Source: Antitrichia curtipendula (taxonomy: Eukaryota > Streptophyta > Bryopsida > Hypnales > Leucodontaceae). Taken from it: 64,000 bases of DNA. The stretch lies in the NCBI GenBank assembly GCA_951230915.1, contig OX579640.1, positions 8,080,981 to 8,144,980 on the forward strand. The letters run 5' to 3'. How positions within the stretch are numbered: the first letter of the stretch is position 1; each line of letters opens with the position of its first letter. This document shows positions 38,770-50,600 of this stretch, in pieces. The translations under genes and the position numbers were made by a program. The notes under the pieces are model-generated. The model worked only from the letters and a program-made list of their open reading frames with translations. It made no database searches and was not told where the DNA came from.

Positions 38770-39765
38770 TCAATCGATGTCTTCCAGATCCCGAGGCGAT
38801 CGGGGCGGCGATCCGGGCGGCGATCCAGCAGGTGTGCCAGGAGGTCCTGGAGGAGGTCCATCATCTTCATCACATTTATCAAAGATCACATATTTAGAAG
38901 GATCAGTATCTGAAACAATTTGGGCGCACCAATCCCCATCGTCCAAGAAATTGCCCATGTTGGCGTCATCGGCTGCGACGTCCTCTTCGTTGTCCTCAGT
39001 TTCGTCTTCACCATGACTGGAACTAGCGCCCGCCGAATCAGCTTGAATTCGAGGCTCTGATTTCAATCCACCAAACTTGTCGTACGTGTATTTAAACCCC
39101 GAGAAAGCGATCGGAAGCTTCTGATTCTTCAGAGTGCCCGAAATCGTGAATTCGACGGTGCCTCCGCCAAGAATTTTAGGTTTGATTTGTAACCCTGATG
39201 GCAACAATACTGGAGACAGGGCATCTGGACCTGCACTCGAGGTATACGTCGCGGTGATTGTAATGTGAGAGACCAGCACCACTTTCTGCACAATGAAAAG
39301 CTCCCGCTCGCTGCTCCGGTCCGGATTCTTAAGCATGGAGTTTACCTCTTGCATGTCGGGATTGAAGTGGCGAACCATGTCGTCCCAGTTCTCCATGTTG
39401 TACTCACGTACCCAGCACTCGGGGATACGAACCTCGATCGACGTGGCGTTCCCAATTGCAAACCATGCCGGTGCGTCTGTGAGCTTGGTGGCGACTGCGC
39501 CGTCGTTGTCTGCGATGGTGTAGGACTGCTTGCCCAAGCTTTTTGTGGTGAGGGAATTCTTCTGCTTGCGTGGGGAAAGGACCTGGTGTTGCCCTGGTTT
39601 GCTTAAACTAATGACATTGCCGACATCTTGGTAGCCGTTGCTATGCTTGGTTAGGACGCGGAGAGCGTCGAGACTAGGGTTCAATGGTAGCACTGGTATC
39701 GCACGATGTGCCTTCCAGAGGTTTTGGAGCACCGTGTCCTTGTCGCTGCTTTGGTGGTTTCCCAT
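38770..39765 (-). CDS. Gasdermin-like pore-forming protein, copy B
   Basis: Tandem paralogue of copy A, roughly half identical by eye; single exon of 331 residues. The frame opens upstream only at a GTG. The ATG at 39765 is chosen because it aligns exactly with the copy A start (MGN, SS, KDTV). The same blocks occur: AIPVLPLNPS (22-31), YTIADNDGAV (82-91), NWDDMVRHFNPD (126-137), LFIVQKVVLVSH (156-167), VEFTISG and QKLPIAFSGF (204-224) and YTYDKFG (226-232). The tail (about 233-331) is acidic, keeps the DWCAQIVSD patch and ends in a Gly/Pro/Ser-rich stretch with RDLEDID. Gly2/Ser6 again fits N-myristoylation. Both copies conserve the core while their tails vary in length and composition, as expected for a folded domain plus a regulatory tail. 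The gasdermin call has the same uncertainty as for copy A. Confidence 0.57.
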   Translation of the reverse strand: MGNHQSSDKDTVLQNLWKAHRAIPVLPLNPSLDALRVLTKHSNGYQDVGNVISLSKPGQHQVLSPRKQKNSLTTKSLGKQSYTIADNDGAVATKLTDAPAWFAIGNATSIEVRIPECWVREYNMENWDDMVRHFNPDMQEVNSMLKNPDRSSERELFIVQKVVLVSHITITATYTSSAGPDALSPVLLPSGLQIKPKILGGGTVEFTISGTLKNQKLPIAFSGFKYTYDKFGGLKSEPRIQADSAGASSSHGEDETEDNEEDVAADDANMGNFLDDGDWCAQIVSDTDPSKYVIFDKCDEDDGPPPGPPGTPAGSPPGSPPRSPRDLEDID

Positions 39766-40086
39766 TTCGAAACAAACGTTACTTGCGCACACAGACCCAC
39801 GGAATCAGAGTAGGGTTAACTTAAGCTGGTGAGCGCATCACTGTGTTGAGAAAAAGCTTCTACAGGGATTCTCTTAAGTAATTAAAAAGCGGAGCGAGTC
39901 CGTCGCTGCAATTGATTCTAATAATGCCAACCCTGAGTGTAAAAATCACTATTGAAACACCCTTGGTAGGTTGCAACATCAGTCGTTTGTTGTTTCGAGC
40001 GGAGGTATTACACTCGTGTGACAGACCAAAAAGGGTTACGAAATTTCGCCTGTTACCCCGAACCCTACCTGCCCCACGCTAATATA

Positions 40087-40094
40087 CTTATATA
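40087..40094 (-). promoter_or_regulatory. Candidate TATA box of gasdermin-like gene B
   Basis: TATATAAG on the minus strand, about 320 bp upstream of the chosen ATG, in the right orientation. It is supported by motif and position only. Confidence 0.35.
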
Positions 40095-41037
40095 CTGAAA
40101 CGGGGATAAAATGAATTTGAACATAACCCAACAATCCTTCCCGCATGACATGCAATAATAGAAATTAATGAGTTCCTGACAGGGTTCTGAAACGGACTTG
40201 CTACATATGGGGAGCTACACTCGCAACACGGGATGCAATGCAATAGAGACAACATAATGCACACTTGAGCTGATAACTCACGTACCTTAGCAAGGTTTTC
40301 GTGACCAGCACGTAATTAATAGAATCGTACCACTGCGCCTCCCAATTCTCCCACGCTCAACCTCGCATTCGCCGTCAAGCCATCGATACTCCTCGAGACA
40401 TCTTCACAGAAGCCACATGGAAACAGAGACTCGACACCTCCCTCCCTCACCTCAAAACTACCGGTATGCAGATATTTAAATATGAATCACATACCCTAGC
40501 TGTATATCAGGAATTGACAGGAAACGACGTACATTCAAAGAGCGTTCTCTTCTAACTCATGGCAATGACCATCTGGTCCGACATCGGCTCTTGAAAATTC
40601 GACCCTGAGAATTACATTCTACTTCCGATCCGGGCGCTAGCTGGAAGCTCCGATCGATCCGGCGTGAACTAAGTTAATAAATAGACGTACCGTACCTTGA
40701 ATCTGGGCAACATGTCTGGACTTGGGATGCCGCACAAGTGCGTCAGGGGTTGGCAGCAAACACAAATTGTCTGTAAAGTAAAGCCGTCTGTTATTTTCAT
40801 TTCTTTCCGATACAAACGGGTGGGGACGCAATGCACACGTACTGGCACTGCTATTCGCTGACATATATAAGCTTACAGTACTACTGTAGTGTTTTACTAA
40901 GTAGGAGATTAACGAAAGCAAGATACTAGCCATACGACCTCAGAGATCTACCATTGGATTGCACTGAATCTATACAACGGAATGCACTCGGTCATGTGCC
41001 ACCCTATAGCACGGCAGCAGTGGGCCTCGTTAGCTTC

Positions 41038-41101
41038 TGTTACTGTACAGACAGATAAAATGACGATCAGTGCCACTGATCTGTCTGCACAGTACAGTAA
41101 C
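41038..41101. repeat. Inverted repeat around GTTACTGTACAGACAGAT
   Basis: The left arm 41038-41055 (GTTACTGTACAGACAGAT) is mirrored at 41079-41101 with a short insertion. A nested GATCAGTGCCACTGATC palindrome lies between. It is a small foldback of unknown origin. Confidence 0.5.
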
Positions 41102-41253
41102 GGACCAGCACAGGAAACCGATCATTATTAAATAACTCATCGATATCGATATCTGATTGCCGTCCGATTCGTGGCTGATGATTACTGAGCAACAGTGGCG
41201 CCAGTTGTACGTGTGGGTTTTATTCTGATTGCGGAAGCAGATTTGAAAGGCTA

Positions 41254-41254
<1 letters not shown>

Positions 41255-41315
<61 letters not shown>
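41255..41315. repeat. (AT)n microsatellite
   Basis: About 61 bp of uninterrupted AT dinucleotide repeat. Confidence 0.95.
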
Positions 41316-41318
<3 letters not shown>

Positions 41319-41637
41319 AGGACATACCAATTAAAGGCGCCGATGGCCCCCACGTCCACGTGAGACATATCAAGCCGCTGATCAGGAGGATCGGAGTCCT
41401 TGGGGTAGGCATGGTCGTTCTGCCACGTCGCAGCTAGCTTCCCTCAATTGCCGGCGACATGATTTCAAGGACGTGCACCAGCACATGCAATCATCACAGT
41501 CCTAAACGGGACGGGAGTACGGGACACGAAACAACCATATTTGGAGGAAAAAACAATTCTAGGCGTCACACTTTGGGGGAGGAAGCTTCGGTGCAATCGG
41601 TAGGAATACCGTAAACAATCCCAGCACTGTACTTATC

Positions 41638-41711
41638 ATAAATGGTTTCAATGTACTTGCTCTTGTCATTTACCTTTAAATGACAAGAACACGAACATTG
41701 AAACCGTTTAT
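41638..41711. repeat. Near-perfect hairpin, 35-bp arms and 4-bp loop
   Basis: The arm ATAAATGGTTTCAATGTACT to CATTTA (41638-41672) pairs with 41677-41711 (TAAATGACAAGAACACGAAC to GTTTAT) with about four mismatches around the loop CCTT. A GGAATACCGTAAAC word upstream is also mirrored downstream in part. It could be a MITE or a young small-RNA precursor. Confidence 0.55.
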
Positions 41712-42237
41712 GGTATTTCTACCTTGACATTGCAAGAAAACTCAGGTAGGTTCCTACAAAGTCATTTTTGGTCGGATGTTCATGAAATTTGAACACAATG
41801 TGTAAACATGTACCTCCTTCCTAAAAAACTAATTTTATTTTTACAATCGGGTGCCTAGATCAAAAGTTTTGTTGCCCGGAACTTTTGGGGCAGCTTGGGA
41901 ATCTTTGGGAATCTTTGGAGAATCTTATGCAAAAAAGATCATCAAGTTTTGAAATTTGGCATGTATGTAGTAACTAATCAAATATGGCATACAATTGTCC
42001 AAAATAAAACATATTTTAGTTGTCAAATCACACTCTAAGAGGAGTCAAACTTTGTTAGCTATGTTGGGGTAGTTTCAAGAAAAAACATTTTCTTCTAACT
42101 TCAAGTTCTATAATCTTGCAATTAGTCAAGCCAAAACTCTTGAAATTTTTTCCACATATTCCCAATTTTATTTTTTTCTAATTTTTTACCATTTGGAATT
42201 GAAATAAAATATTTTGAAGTATAAAATCTTGAAATGT

Positions 42238-42470
42238 TTTTCACTAAATTTTCCTTGAATGATAAATGGAATTGGCATCTAACCCAAGTCATCTTATATT
42301 TTTTGGACCTTTATGGAATTAGACAATTAGTTATGAATTTTTGAAATTAAAGAATTCTAAAATCGCCTACATACTTTCTCAAATATATACTATTTGTACA
42401 TTGTTGGTACAACAAAAAATCAACATGTACAAATATTGCACATTTGAAGAGGTGGCAATTTTAGAGCCTG
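42238..42470 (-). repeat. Dispersed repeat copy B (mate of 12681-12935)
   Basis: The reverse complement contains the same ordered blocks as copy A: CAGGCTCTAAAATTG, CTTCAAATGTGCA, TAACTAATTG and TTCAAGGAAAATTTA. It lies in gene-free AT-rich DNA. Confidence 0.5.
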
Positions 42471-43832
42471 AGTACTTTAAAAAACTCCTACTTTATAAGG
42501 ACGCATTATCAATCTTCCAAGGGGGAATGGTTTATTTAAGTTGGTTAACAATATTATGTCAAAACTAACTCATGAACCCTCTATGATTCACCCTACTAAA
42601 ATAATAAAATCTAGATATGGATTTGACAAGATGTACAATAATGGGAAGAATTAGATGGGGATATTTATATAGTAGTTCTCATAAGTTTTCATACACTTCA
42701 AAAATCACCATAAGTAATTGAGGGATAAAAAATTTCAACAAATTTTGGACATGTTGAAGTACAAGTAATAGACTTGTATAAAATGATTTTTTACAAATAA
42801 ATTTGATTAATTTCCTCAAAAATAAGAATTTAAAAAAAAAAAAATTTAATTAATTTTGTATAAGTAAGTTGCTCATACTATAACATGTCCAAAATTTGAT
42901 GAAAATCTCTAATATTTTAATTAGCTATGGCAATTTTTGTAAATGTACAAAACATTTGAAAGCCTCTCTATGTGTTCATTTGTTGAAGTCCCAAAGATGG
43001 TGTGAAAGGATGTACACCAAATGTAGTGAAAAAACCTAGACCTCAAAGTGTGATAAATATAAATATTCAATTATAAATTTTTAGTTTTTGATTCTTTTTA
43101 AGAAAAATAAGGGCTATGAGTCCCATCAAGTTAGACAAGTCCACTAATTATTTCATATTGTTAGGACTTGGGATTCAAAAGTTATAGCGAAAGAGGAAAA
43201 ATTATTCCAATTGTAATAGAAAATAGGATTGGTGTTTTTTGCAGTGACCCTCATGCAAAAAGCTTGCATAGGGAACAATTTTTTGAATGGGCATTTGGGT
43301 CTTTGGCTCAGTTGATTTGGCAATCCTCTATGCATCAATCAATAGAAGTAACACAATTGAAATATGTTGGTACATAATTAAAGTAAAGTGACATGACATT
43401 TTTGGATGCCAACTTGGTTGATGTGGCAATTTAGGATATGTAGCTTAATATAAATGTTTCAAATTATGGATTTACCTTTTGAATAATGAACATGTTTCTT
43501 AGGTTTGTAAACCATATTGAAGCCTTTCCCTTTAGGGTTTCTCACGCCACCATAAGATTGTTGCAAACGTCATAGTTAGGGTTTCACTAAAGCTCTAGTC
43601 TCTCTATCCATGGGCCGCTATTTTCTTTGTTCTCCATCCTCTATCATTGGGATCGCTCAAGTGTGGTGTGGTTTGCCACTCCTCTGACCATATATTAAGT
43701 CAAACAAACGACTACAAAAAGAATCATTTTGAAATTTTGGTTTGGTTTCAACAATTGTGTGGTTGAATACTCCTAACCAACTGCTATAATCAACATACTT
43801 GAATTGATTTCTCTGTTGATTCGGACATCAAT

Positions 43833-43845
43833 TTTTCTAGTAGTG
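43833..43845. repeat. Solitary CACTA-type terminus
   Basis: TTTTTCTAGTAGTG reads CACTACTAGAAAAA on the other strand, a CACTA-like end. I could not find its partner within several kilobases, so it may be a truncated element or chance. Confidence 0.25.
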
Positions 43846-45334
43846 ATTGAATCCATGGTCTAGTGAGGCATTTAATATTTTAAAGGGAATGGTTTAAGTA
43901 GTATTTTTCTTAAGAGGCTTCATCAGAGGATCTCACGATACTTGTTTCTACATATACATTGCATTTATTGGTGCACAATATAGATATACAATACTACATA
44001 TAGTTGCATTTTTGTGACTATTGTAAATTGACTTTTGGTAGATGTTCCTCAAATTAGTATGTATACTTAGAGATAACAATCATATTGTAATTTAATTTGT
44101 AAATTTTGGTGAAAATTTTCTTCCAAATGAGAAATGCTAAAATGTTGACTTAGAATTGAACACCCAAGGCTTTTTAATCCTTTGCATGAGGCTTTATCTA
44201 TAGATCTTGCAGTATTTGTTTTTTGTTTGTATTGGACAATAGTAAAGGATTATGTACATATATGTTAATGTATTCGATTGCATAATTTTTTTAGTGCTAG
44301 TATATTTGCTCTTTTTGAATTTATTGTAGATGCAATCATTGTATATGTCTTTTGATGGTTATCAAGAATGTTAAATAAGAATCTTCCACTTGTCCTTGTC
44401 CATAGATCTCATGCAACATGTTTCTACGTGTACTACATCTACATCTCTAATAATGTGTTTAAATCCATACTTACAATAGTAATAACTATATGCACTTTTC
44501 AACTTCTGTCCTTTAGAATTATTTTTATACTTGAGGACAACAACTATTGTAATCTTACTAATCTAAACGTATTTGTACATTTTCTTGCACTACTTAGTTT
44601 GCAAATAAAATATCCTGAATTATCTTCTATGTTATTGTCAGAATGTATTTGGCTTAAATGTGATCCATATTTATGGGAAGATCTTTCGTTGATTGGAGTT
44701 CTTTTTTGTATTTAGAATTGACTAAAGATTGAGGTTCAATAGGGCTTTGTAGAAGGCATTATTTGTAATATTGACTAGTACTCTATGCGTCCATAACAAT
44801 ATTATGGATCTTCCACAGAATGTTGACATAAGGTAGACATATCTAAAAGTAACACTTGTTCAAGATCTATACATCTTGAGGATAGCTATAGAATAAAATG
44901 ATGTACGCTTGTTAGAAAATGGTTTAGGAAACTAACAAAATTGGTTTCATATTTTTTTGAACTTATATGAATGAAATACGAATTTGTAGAAATAAATACG
45001 TAAATGCACCTATTGTGACCGTAAACTAACTCACAAGTGGTCCCCCACGCACAATCTTTTTCAACATTTTATTGAAGAAATTCACTGTAGCTTGAGGTCG
45101 TGCATGCATGCTTCGACTTTGTCAGAGCTTCTTTAATGTATTCTTCCGTCAAAGAATCTAAATGGATTTTTTTATATTGTCACATTTCAGAATCCTAACA
45201 AGGACAATCTTTGTCCATAACGTGGTGAAATGCTAAAGCATCTTTTAAGTAGTCTTTGAACGTGCAGGGGACTTTGGAATCAAATTATTCAAATGCTTGA
45301 GTTAAATCCTTTGAATTGGCAACATCCGCACATA

Positions 45335-45465
45335 CACTAGTAGAAAACAAGCTATCAATGACTATCCTAAATGACTGGAAATTGTCCACAATGACTGTAA
45401 ATGAGTCATTGTGAATAGTTTTAGTCATTTAGGATAGTCATTGATAGCTTCTTTTTCTACTAGTG
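45335..45465. mobile_element. CACTA-type MITE (131 bp) with ATA duplication
   Basis: It begins CACTAGTAGAAAACAAGCTA and ends with the inverted copy TAGCTTCTTTTTCTACTAGTG. The long inverted arms (through TCAATGACTATCCTAAATGACT) almost fill the element. It is flanked by ATA at 45332-45334 and 45466-45468. CACTA termini and a 3-bp duplication assign it to the CACTA superfamily. The ends differ from the 15185 element, so this is a second subfamily. Confidence 0.75.
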
Positions 45466-46211
45466 ATAGTATAGGACCCTTGTTATGTATGAAGGATGAT
45501 TTAGATCCTCTCAAATTGCAACATCCCTACTATGTAAGACCGAAATTACATATTAAAAGGGAACCCTTCCATCAAATGGACTAGTTTGGATACTCTAGTT
45601 AATCCCTTCATTTGATTTGAAAGGCACTTGTTTCTTATTTTTTGTATCAAAATAAGTAAAATGTGGTTAACCCACCTTCAATATACATTCAAATATGATT
45701 CTTATGTACCAAATGTTTGTAATTACATTTGCCTTGTTATTTTGTATGGCTCTTGTAATGTTGTAGGGATTATATCAAAAGATCTCCCAATTTATAATTT
45801 TGCACAGAAATTCAATCATACCAAAACTGCTGCTTGGAATTATTTGAGTTGAAATAATCCTGAATTCATTGATTTATTGCAACACTGAGAATCTCAAATT
45901 CATGATATTCTCATACAAAAAATCTCCCAATTATAACAAATCTCCCAATGATTATTATATACAAATAAACATAGTATGGGTATATTGCTCCAATTATAAT
46001 GGTTCTTTGGCATCTTTTCATATACTAACATGATCTATTAAAAAAAAAAAATCCTAATTTTAAAGGCATTATAGTCTCCACATTCCTAAAATCAAAAGAT
46101 CTCTCGATAAACAATACTATGATATAGTCCAAATTTTTTCCTAAAGTCTAGAAATAGTTAAATATAATATACATACAAAATCTTTAATTCTTTGCATTCA
46201 GATGTTGATGC

Positions 46212-46214
<3 letters not shown>

Positions 46215-46301
<87 letters not shown>
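46215..46301. repeat. (AT)n microsatellite
   Basis: About 87 bp of uninterrupted AT dinucleotide repeat. Confidence 0.95.
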
Positions 46302-46303
<2 letters not shown>

Positions 46304-46495
46304 CAGCAACTTCAAATGTCACATCAATTGGATTCCAAAACATGGATAAAAAGATAGGATGAAAACGTGACTATTCATGAAATGGATGAAATTGTAGCTT
46401 TATAACAATGTGCACATACTGAAGTCGAAAATAGTGTACCTTGTATTGAGTAGAAGTAATTTTCTAATTTTCTTAACCAGAAATAACTTGTAAAT

Positions 46496-47157
46496 TCACA
46501 ACTTTCACACTATAGGTCCAAAGTCCACAAAACAAAGCTTGTGCATCTTTCTTTGCCAAGGGCTTTCCGACGGTTTCAGGAAAGCAATTGGGAGACATAC
46601 AATCTAAGAGATCTCACCGTAACAAACAAACAAACAAAAAGTCTAACTTATGTTATGGACTAGTGTGTCTTGTGCCATTGCTATAGTCAAAATCCATCTA
46701 CTAATTAAGATAGACTATTTGTTTGTTTTGTATTGTTTTGTGTTGTTTTGTTTTATTTGTCACGGTAAGATTTCCCAAATTGTGTGTCCCTTGGTAGCGT
46801 TGGAAAGCTCTTGGCAAGGAAGAATGCACCGGCTTTGTTTTATTGCATTTGGAACCTACATGATGAAAGTTATGGATTTTTGAATTATTTTCGGTTCAAG
46901 AAAATTAGAAAATTACTTTTACTTTTCTTTTGACTGTGGCAACAACACAGGGCACACTAGTAAAAATGAAAGTAATTTAAAAAAAAATTTAATTCATAAA
47001 AACTTCAAAACACAATATCTTTCACATAGTAGGTCTAAACACCACAAAACAAAACCTGTGCACCCCTCTTTATCAAGGACTTTCCAACGGTACCAAGCAC
47101 GTAAACGGGGATGCACGGTCTAGTAGATCTCTGTATCAAACAAAACAAAACAAACAA
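46496..47157. repeat. Three copies of a ~150-bp repeat (+, -, +)
   Basis: Copies lie at about 46496-46640 (+), 46725-46885 (-) and 47010-47157 (+). Shared words are CAAAACAAAGCTTGTGCA or CAAAACAAAACCTGTGCA, GCCAAGGGCTTTCCGACGGT or CAAGGACTTTCCAACGGTAC, and a terminal run of AAACAAACAAA type. The middle copy is inverted. They are probably remnants of a nested transposable element family, just downstream of NLR2. Confidence 0.55.
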
Positions 47158-47666
47158 CTTATCTTAATGGATGGATATATATAAATATAAAATTCTCCAA
47201 AACCCTCTCAAGAAAATTGTGCAAAAGCTTTTAGTATAAAATGCCACAAACGGATTGTAGCAGGGATTAAGCAGCTCAACCTCCAACCAATCGACTGCCA
47301 GGAATCACAATCTTGTCCATGTCCAATATGTGTCATATAACAGGCTCGCACACTAACACTAAAGAATCAACGTACCTATCTATAACTAATCGGCCAAAAA
47401 TTGTATTGTAGGTAGGTTCAAAAATAAAAAACCAATCAGTGTGAAAGAAAGATAATGGATGTGAGCGCCGGCTACCTCCCCTCAATTTCGTTATCTTTCT
47501 CTAATCTTTCTTCTCATTCTAAGCCAGATTGGGGGGCACCAATTTCAAGTATAAAATAACACTGGTGTCAACAACGCAACAACGCAATACCTGTATGTTT
47601 TTGCTCCGCAGAGAAACACTTCAAAACATGTAAGTCGATTTCAGCTACCAAATGTCCAGCCCATGT

Positions 47667-50600
47667 CTAGCTCTTCAAGCCTGCCTTGACATCTGGATTC
47701 TTTAATTGTTGTTCGACCACGCAGTAAATGCAAAGACGATCGCATCCCCAAAAACTATGGCCGCACCGTTCATAGATTTCGGATGTGAACACGTAGTCAC
47801 CTTCTACGACATCTCCATTGATGACCAGTCTCAAAGCTTGGTGGGCATAAAACCGAATGTCATTCTTGCGATTCAAAACACGGGTGAGAACCGAAAGAGC
47901 TCCGGCGTCAACAACAGCTTTGTGCGTGGAGTATGTCACACAAATGTTGCGAAGTGTAGCTGCTGCGTCGAGACCACAACGGTTAGGGTCACCTTTGTCA
48001 ATGCAACGAAGGAGGACAGGAAGGCCGCCCGATCTCACGATGGCATGCCTTGTGCCGTCCAGGTTAGCCATGGTGTACATGAGTCGAATGGCCATATCAA
48101 ACCGCGGGCTCAAAAATGGCTCCGTCTTCACCATAGAAATAATTCGTGCCAGCCCGAAAGAGGCACGTCTCTCCTCCTTGTTATTTGGGTGAAACACAGA
48201 AGTGGGATCCACGAGCATACCTCGCATTTGCAAGCCCTGCATCTTCAGATTGCCTTCCGCCTCAGGTTCATTGTTGGCATCTCGAGAATTGCCCTCAAAA
48301 CGACCTTGCAGTTCACGAAGGGATGGCGGCAGACTCGGAATCATCACTTTGGTATTACTTACATTGAACACTACCAGGCTGCCCTCTGTCACCAACTTGC
48401 CCAGCTCATTCGGTACAGTTTCCAGTCGATGACAAGCTGCGAAGCAGAAGGAGACGACTTTTTCAAGCTTCGCAAATTCTGCAGGGATCTCGGTGATAGC
48501 ACCACATGCAGAGAAAGAGACATACTTCAACTTGCTCAAATCACCCAAAGACTTCGGTATCTCCTCTATCTGCAGCATGTCACATTCCAGCTTCTCCAAA
48601 CTGCTCAGCTTGCCCATCGCTTCAGGAAGAGCTCTAAGCTCGTGGCAGTCGTTCAGGCATAGATAAGTCAGCCTCGTCAGCTCTCCAATCTCAACAGGCA
48701 GCTCCACTATCCCGCAACTTTGCATGTTCAATTCCACCAACTTCTTCAGCTTGCCAACCTCAGCCGGAATTTCAGGCAGGGAGGAACACCCGGCCATGTT
48801 CAGCTTCTCAAGGCTCTCCAGCTGACCGATCTCTCGTGGCAGTCGCTCCAGGCCTAAACACCAACTTAAATCCAGCTTCTCCAAACACTTCATGTATCTG
48901 ATATCTGGAGGTAGTGACACGAGATTGAGATTCGATGTCAAAAACAGCATGCGCAACTGCGTCAAACACCTGAAAAGGATGGCATCGCTCGGGTGGAATG
49001 TCTTTATCTCACTCTTCGCTATCACCATCTTCTCGGTCTCAAAATGGACCTGAAAATCTCCTGATCCCACATTCTGAGAAATTGCCCACTCCTCTGGTAG
49101 CCTGCTATTGCTCATCCCCCATGCGAACAGTCTCTTCCTCTCCTTCAGAGGTGGCGCTCGAACTTTCTGCACAGCAAGGGTTCTGAAGATGTCGTGCACA
49201 CGGCACCAGTAGCCATCCATCTTGACCAAACACCTCTGCTCCAATTCCTCAAGTATCTTGTACATCTCATCTTCAGTCAACCTTGGTTTAGCCCACAGGT
49301 CCATGAGCACAGAAATTTCAATTTCCTCCTGCTCAGTAAATGCTGCAAAGTCCAAAAAGCAGTCTTTGAGGCTGATTCTATCGCCAGATCCGAATTCCCA
49401 CTCAGGGAGATCATCATAGCTGATCATCAGTTGCTTCATCAACTTCTGGTATTCATCACTCCTGTTTTCGTCGGTGATGTGTTTCAACCGATCTCGAGCC
49501 TCTTCCCAGGACTCAAGATATTCGACACCCCATAGACCAGCACCAATAGTCGCGAGAAGGATTGGCATTTTGCCGCAAGCATCAATCACTTCCTCCACAA
49601 CAGTTCTCAAGGGTTGTTCCGTAGGCAAGGTTTCATTCAAGAATGCCTTGCAACAGAACAACTTCTTTGCATCCAGCTCGTTCAAAACATCTAGTTTTTC
49701 AACTTGGATATTTGTATCGAGCTTCTCCAACTCCGCAGGTTTCCGACTAGTTATAATACACTTACTCCCGGGAGGTAACGTACTCAAAAATGGGTCTCCA
49801 AGCAAGTTGCCCACATCCTCCTTCTCCCAGACATCGTCTAAAATTAGAAATATGCTTCTCATTTTTGATAGTTTTCCCTTCAGCTCCTCTAGCAAAAGCG
49901 CTTGAGTGTCAAACTTCATCGAAGGCATCTCATTGCAAATTTTTGAGATCAATCGCCTCTGGCGTTTGATAATGTTCGGGTTTCTTTTTAATGTTACCCA
50001 GTACACTCGATGATCAAAAAAATATTTGACATACTCATCCTCAAACAGGGACTTGGCCAACGTGGTTTTCCCTATGCCGCCCGTCCCTGAAATTACAAAG
50101 CTCTGGCTTTTAAGTCCACCTGCGACTGATTTCCCCTTCGTTTCTCTTGACAACAACCAATTTTTGAGTTTCTCTCGATGGAGGTCTTGCCCAACGATAA
50201 CGTTTCCCACATTTTTCGCCTGATCTGCAACGAAACAGTTCACAACGTCACGATGTATTCGTACACAAGCTAAGTGAAGAATTTTTTAATGACCACTCCA
50301 AAAGAAAATTTACACCCCAAAGGAACAATTCGCAATACTTTTTGGAATTGACAATCAGACGTACTTCTGTCCATGTCAACTCCTAGAGGGATAGATCACT
50401 AGCAAGGCTAGAAGTACAGATCATATAATATTAAATGAGTAGCTCCATAATCTCAATATAATCATTGGCCTTCTCTTCATTTTGGTTGAAAGCACTCAGC
50501 AGAGAATTTGCTTACCAGCTGAACTCTCAGAGGGATCTTGTGTTCTCCAGAAGAGCTTTCCAGTCAGGTTGAAGTGGGTTTGTGCCACCTGATACTTGGG

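Larger units (their letters stand above)
39766..47666. other. 7.9-kb AT-rich spacer with repeats, no genes
   Basis: The first 400 bp are the 5' region of gasdermin-like gene B. The rest holds microsatellites, hairpins, a CACTA-type MITE and repeat copies listed separately. Open frames are short and lack domains. Confidence 0.6.

Noticed and set aside
39766..39792. GTG-initiated nine-residue extension of gasdermin-like copy B
   Set aside because: The internal ATG aligns exactly with the copy A start and gives a conserved MGN start.
47706..48662. Long open frame (318 codons) on the plus strand, antisense to NLR2
   Set aside because: It lies wholly opposite the LRR and ARM coding exon of NLR2, has no recognisable domain, and is explained by the codon bias of the sense strand.
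50496..50515. NLR2 caspase exon read as a separate stand-alone caspase-like protein ending KQILC
   Set aside because: The frame runs into a GTAAGC donor, and the next exon continues in phase with an acceptor directly before NB-ARC, as in NLR1. A truncated isoform from intron retention remains possible.
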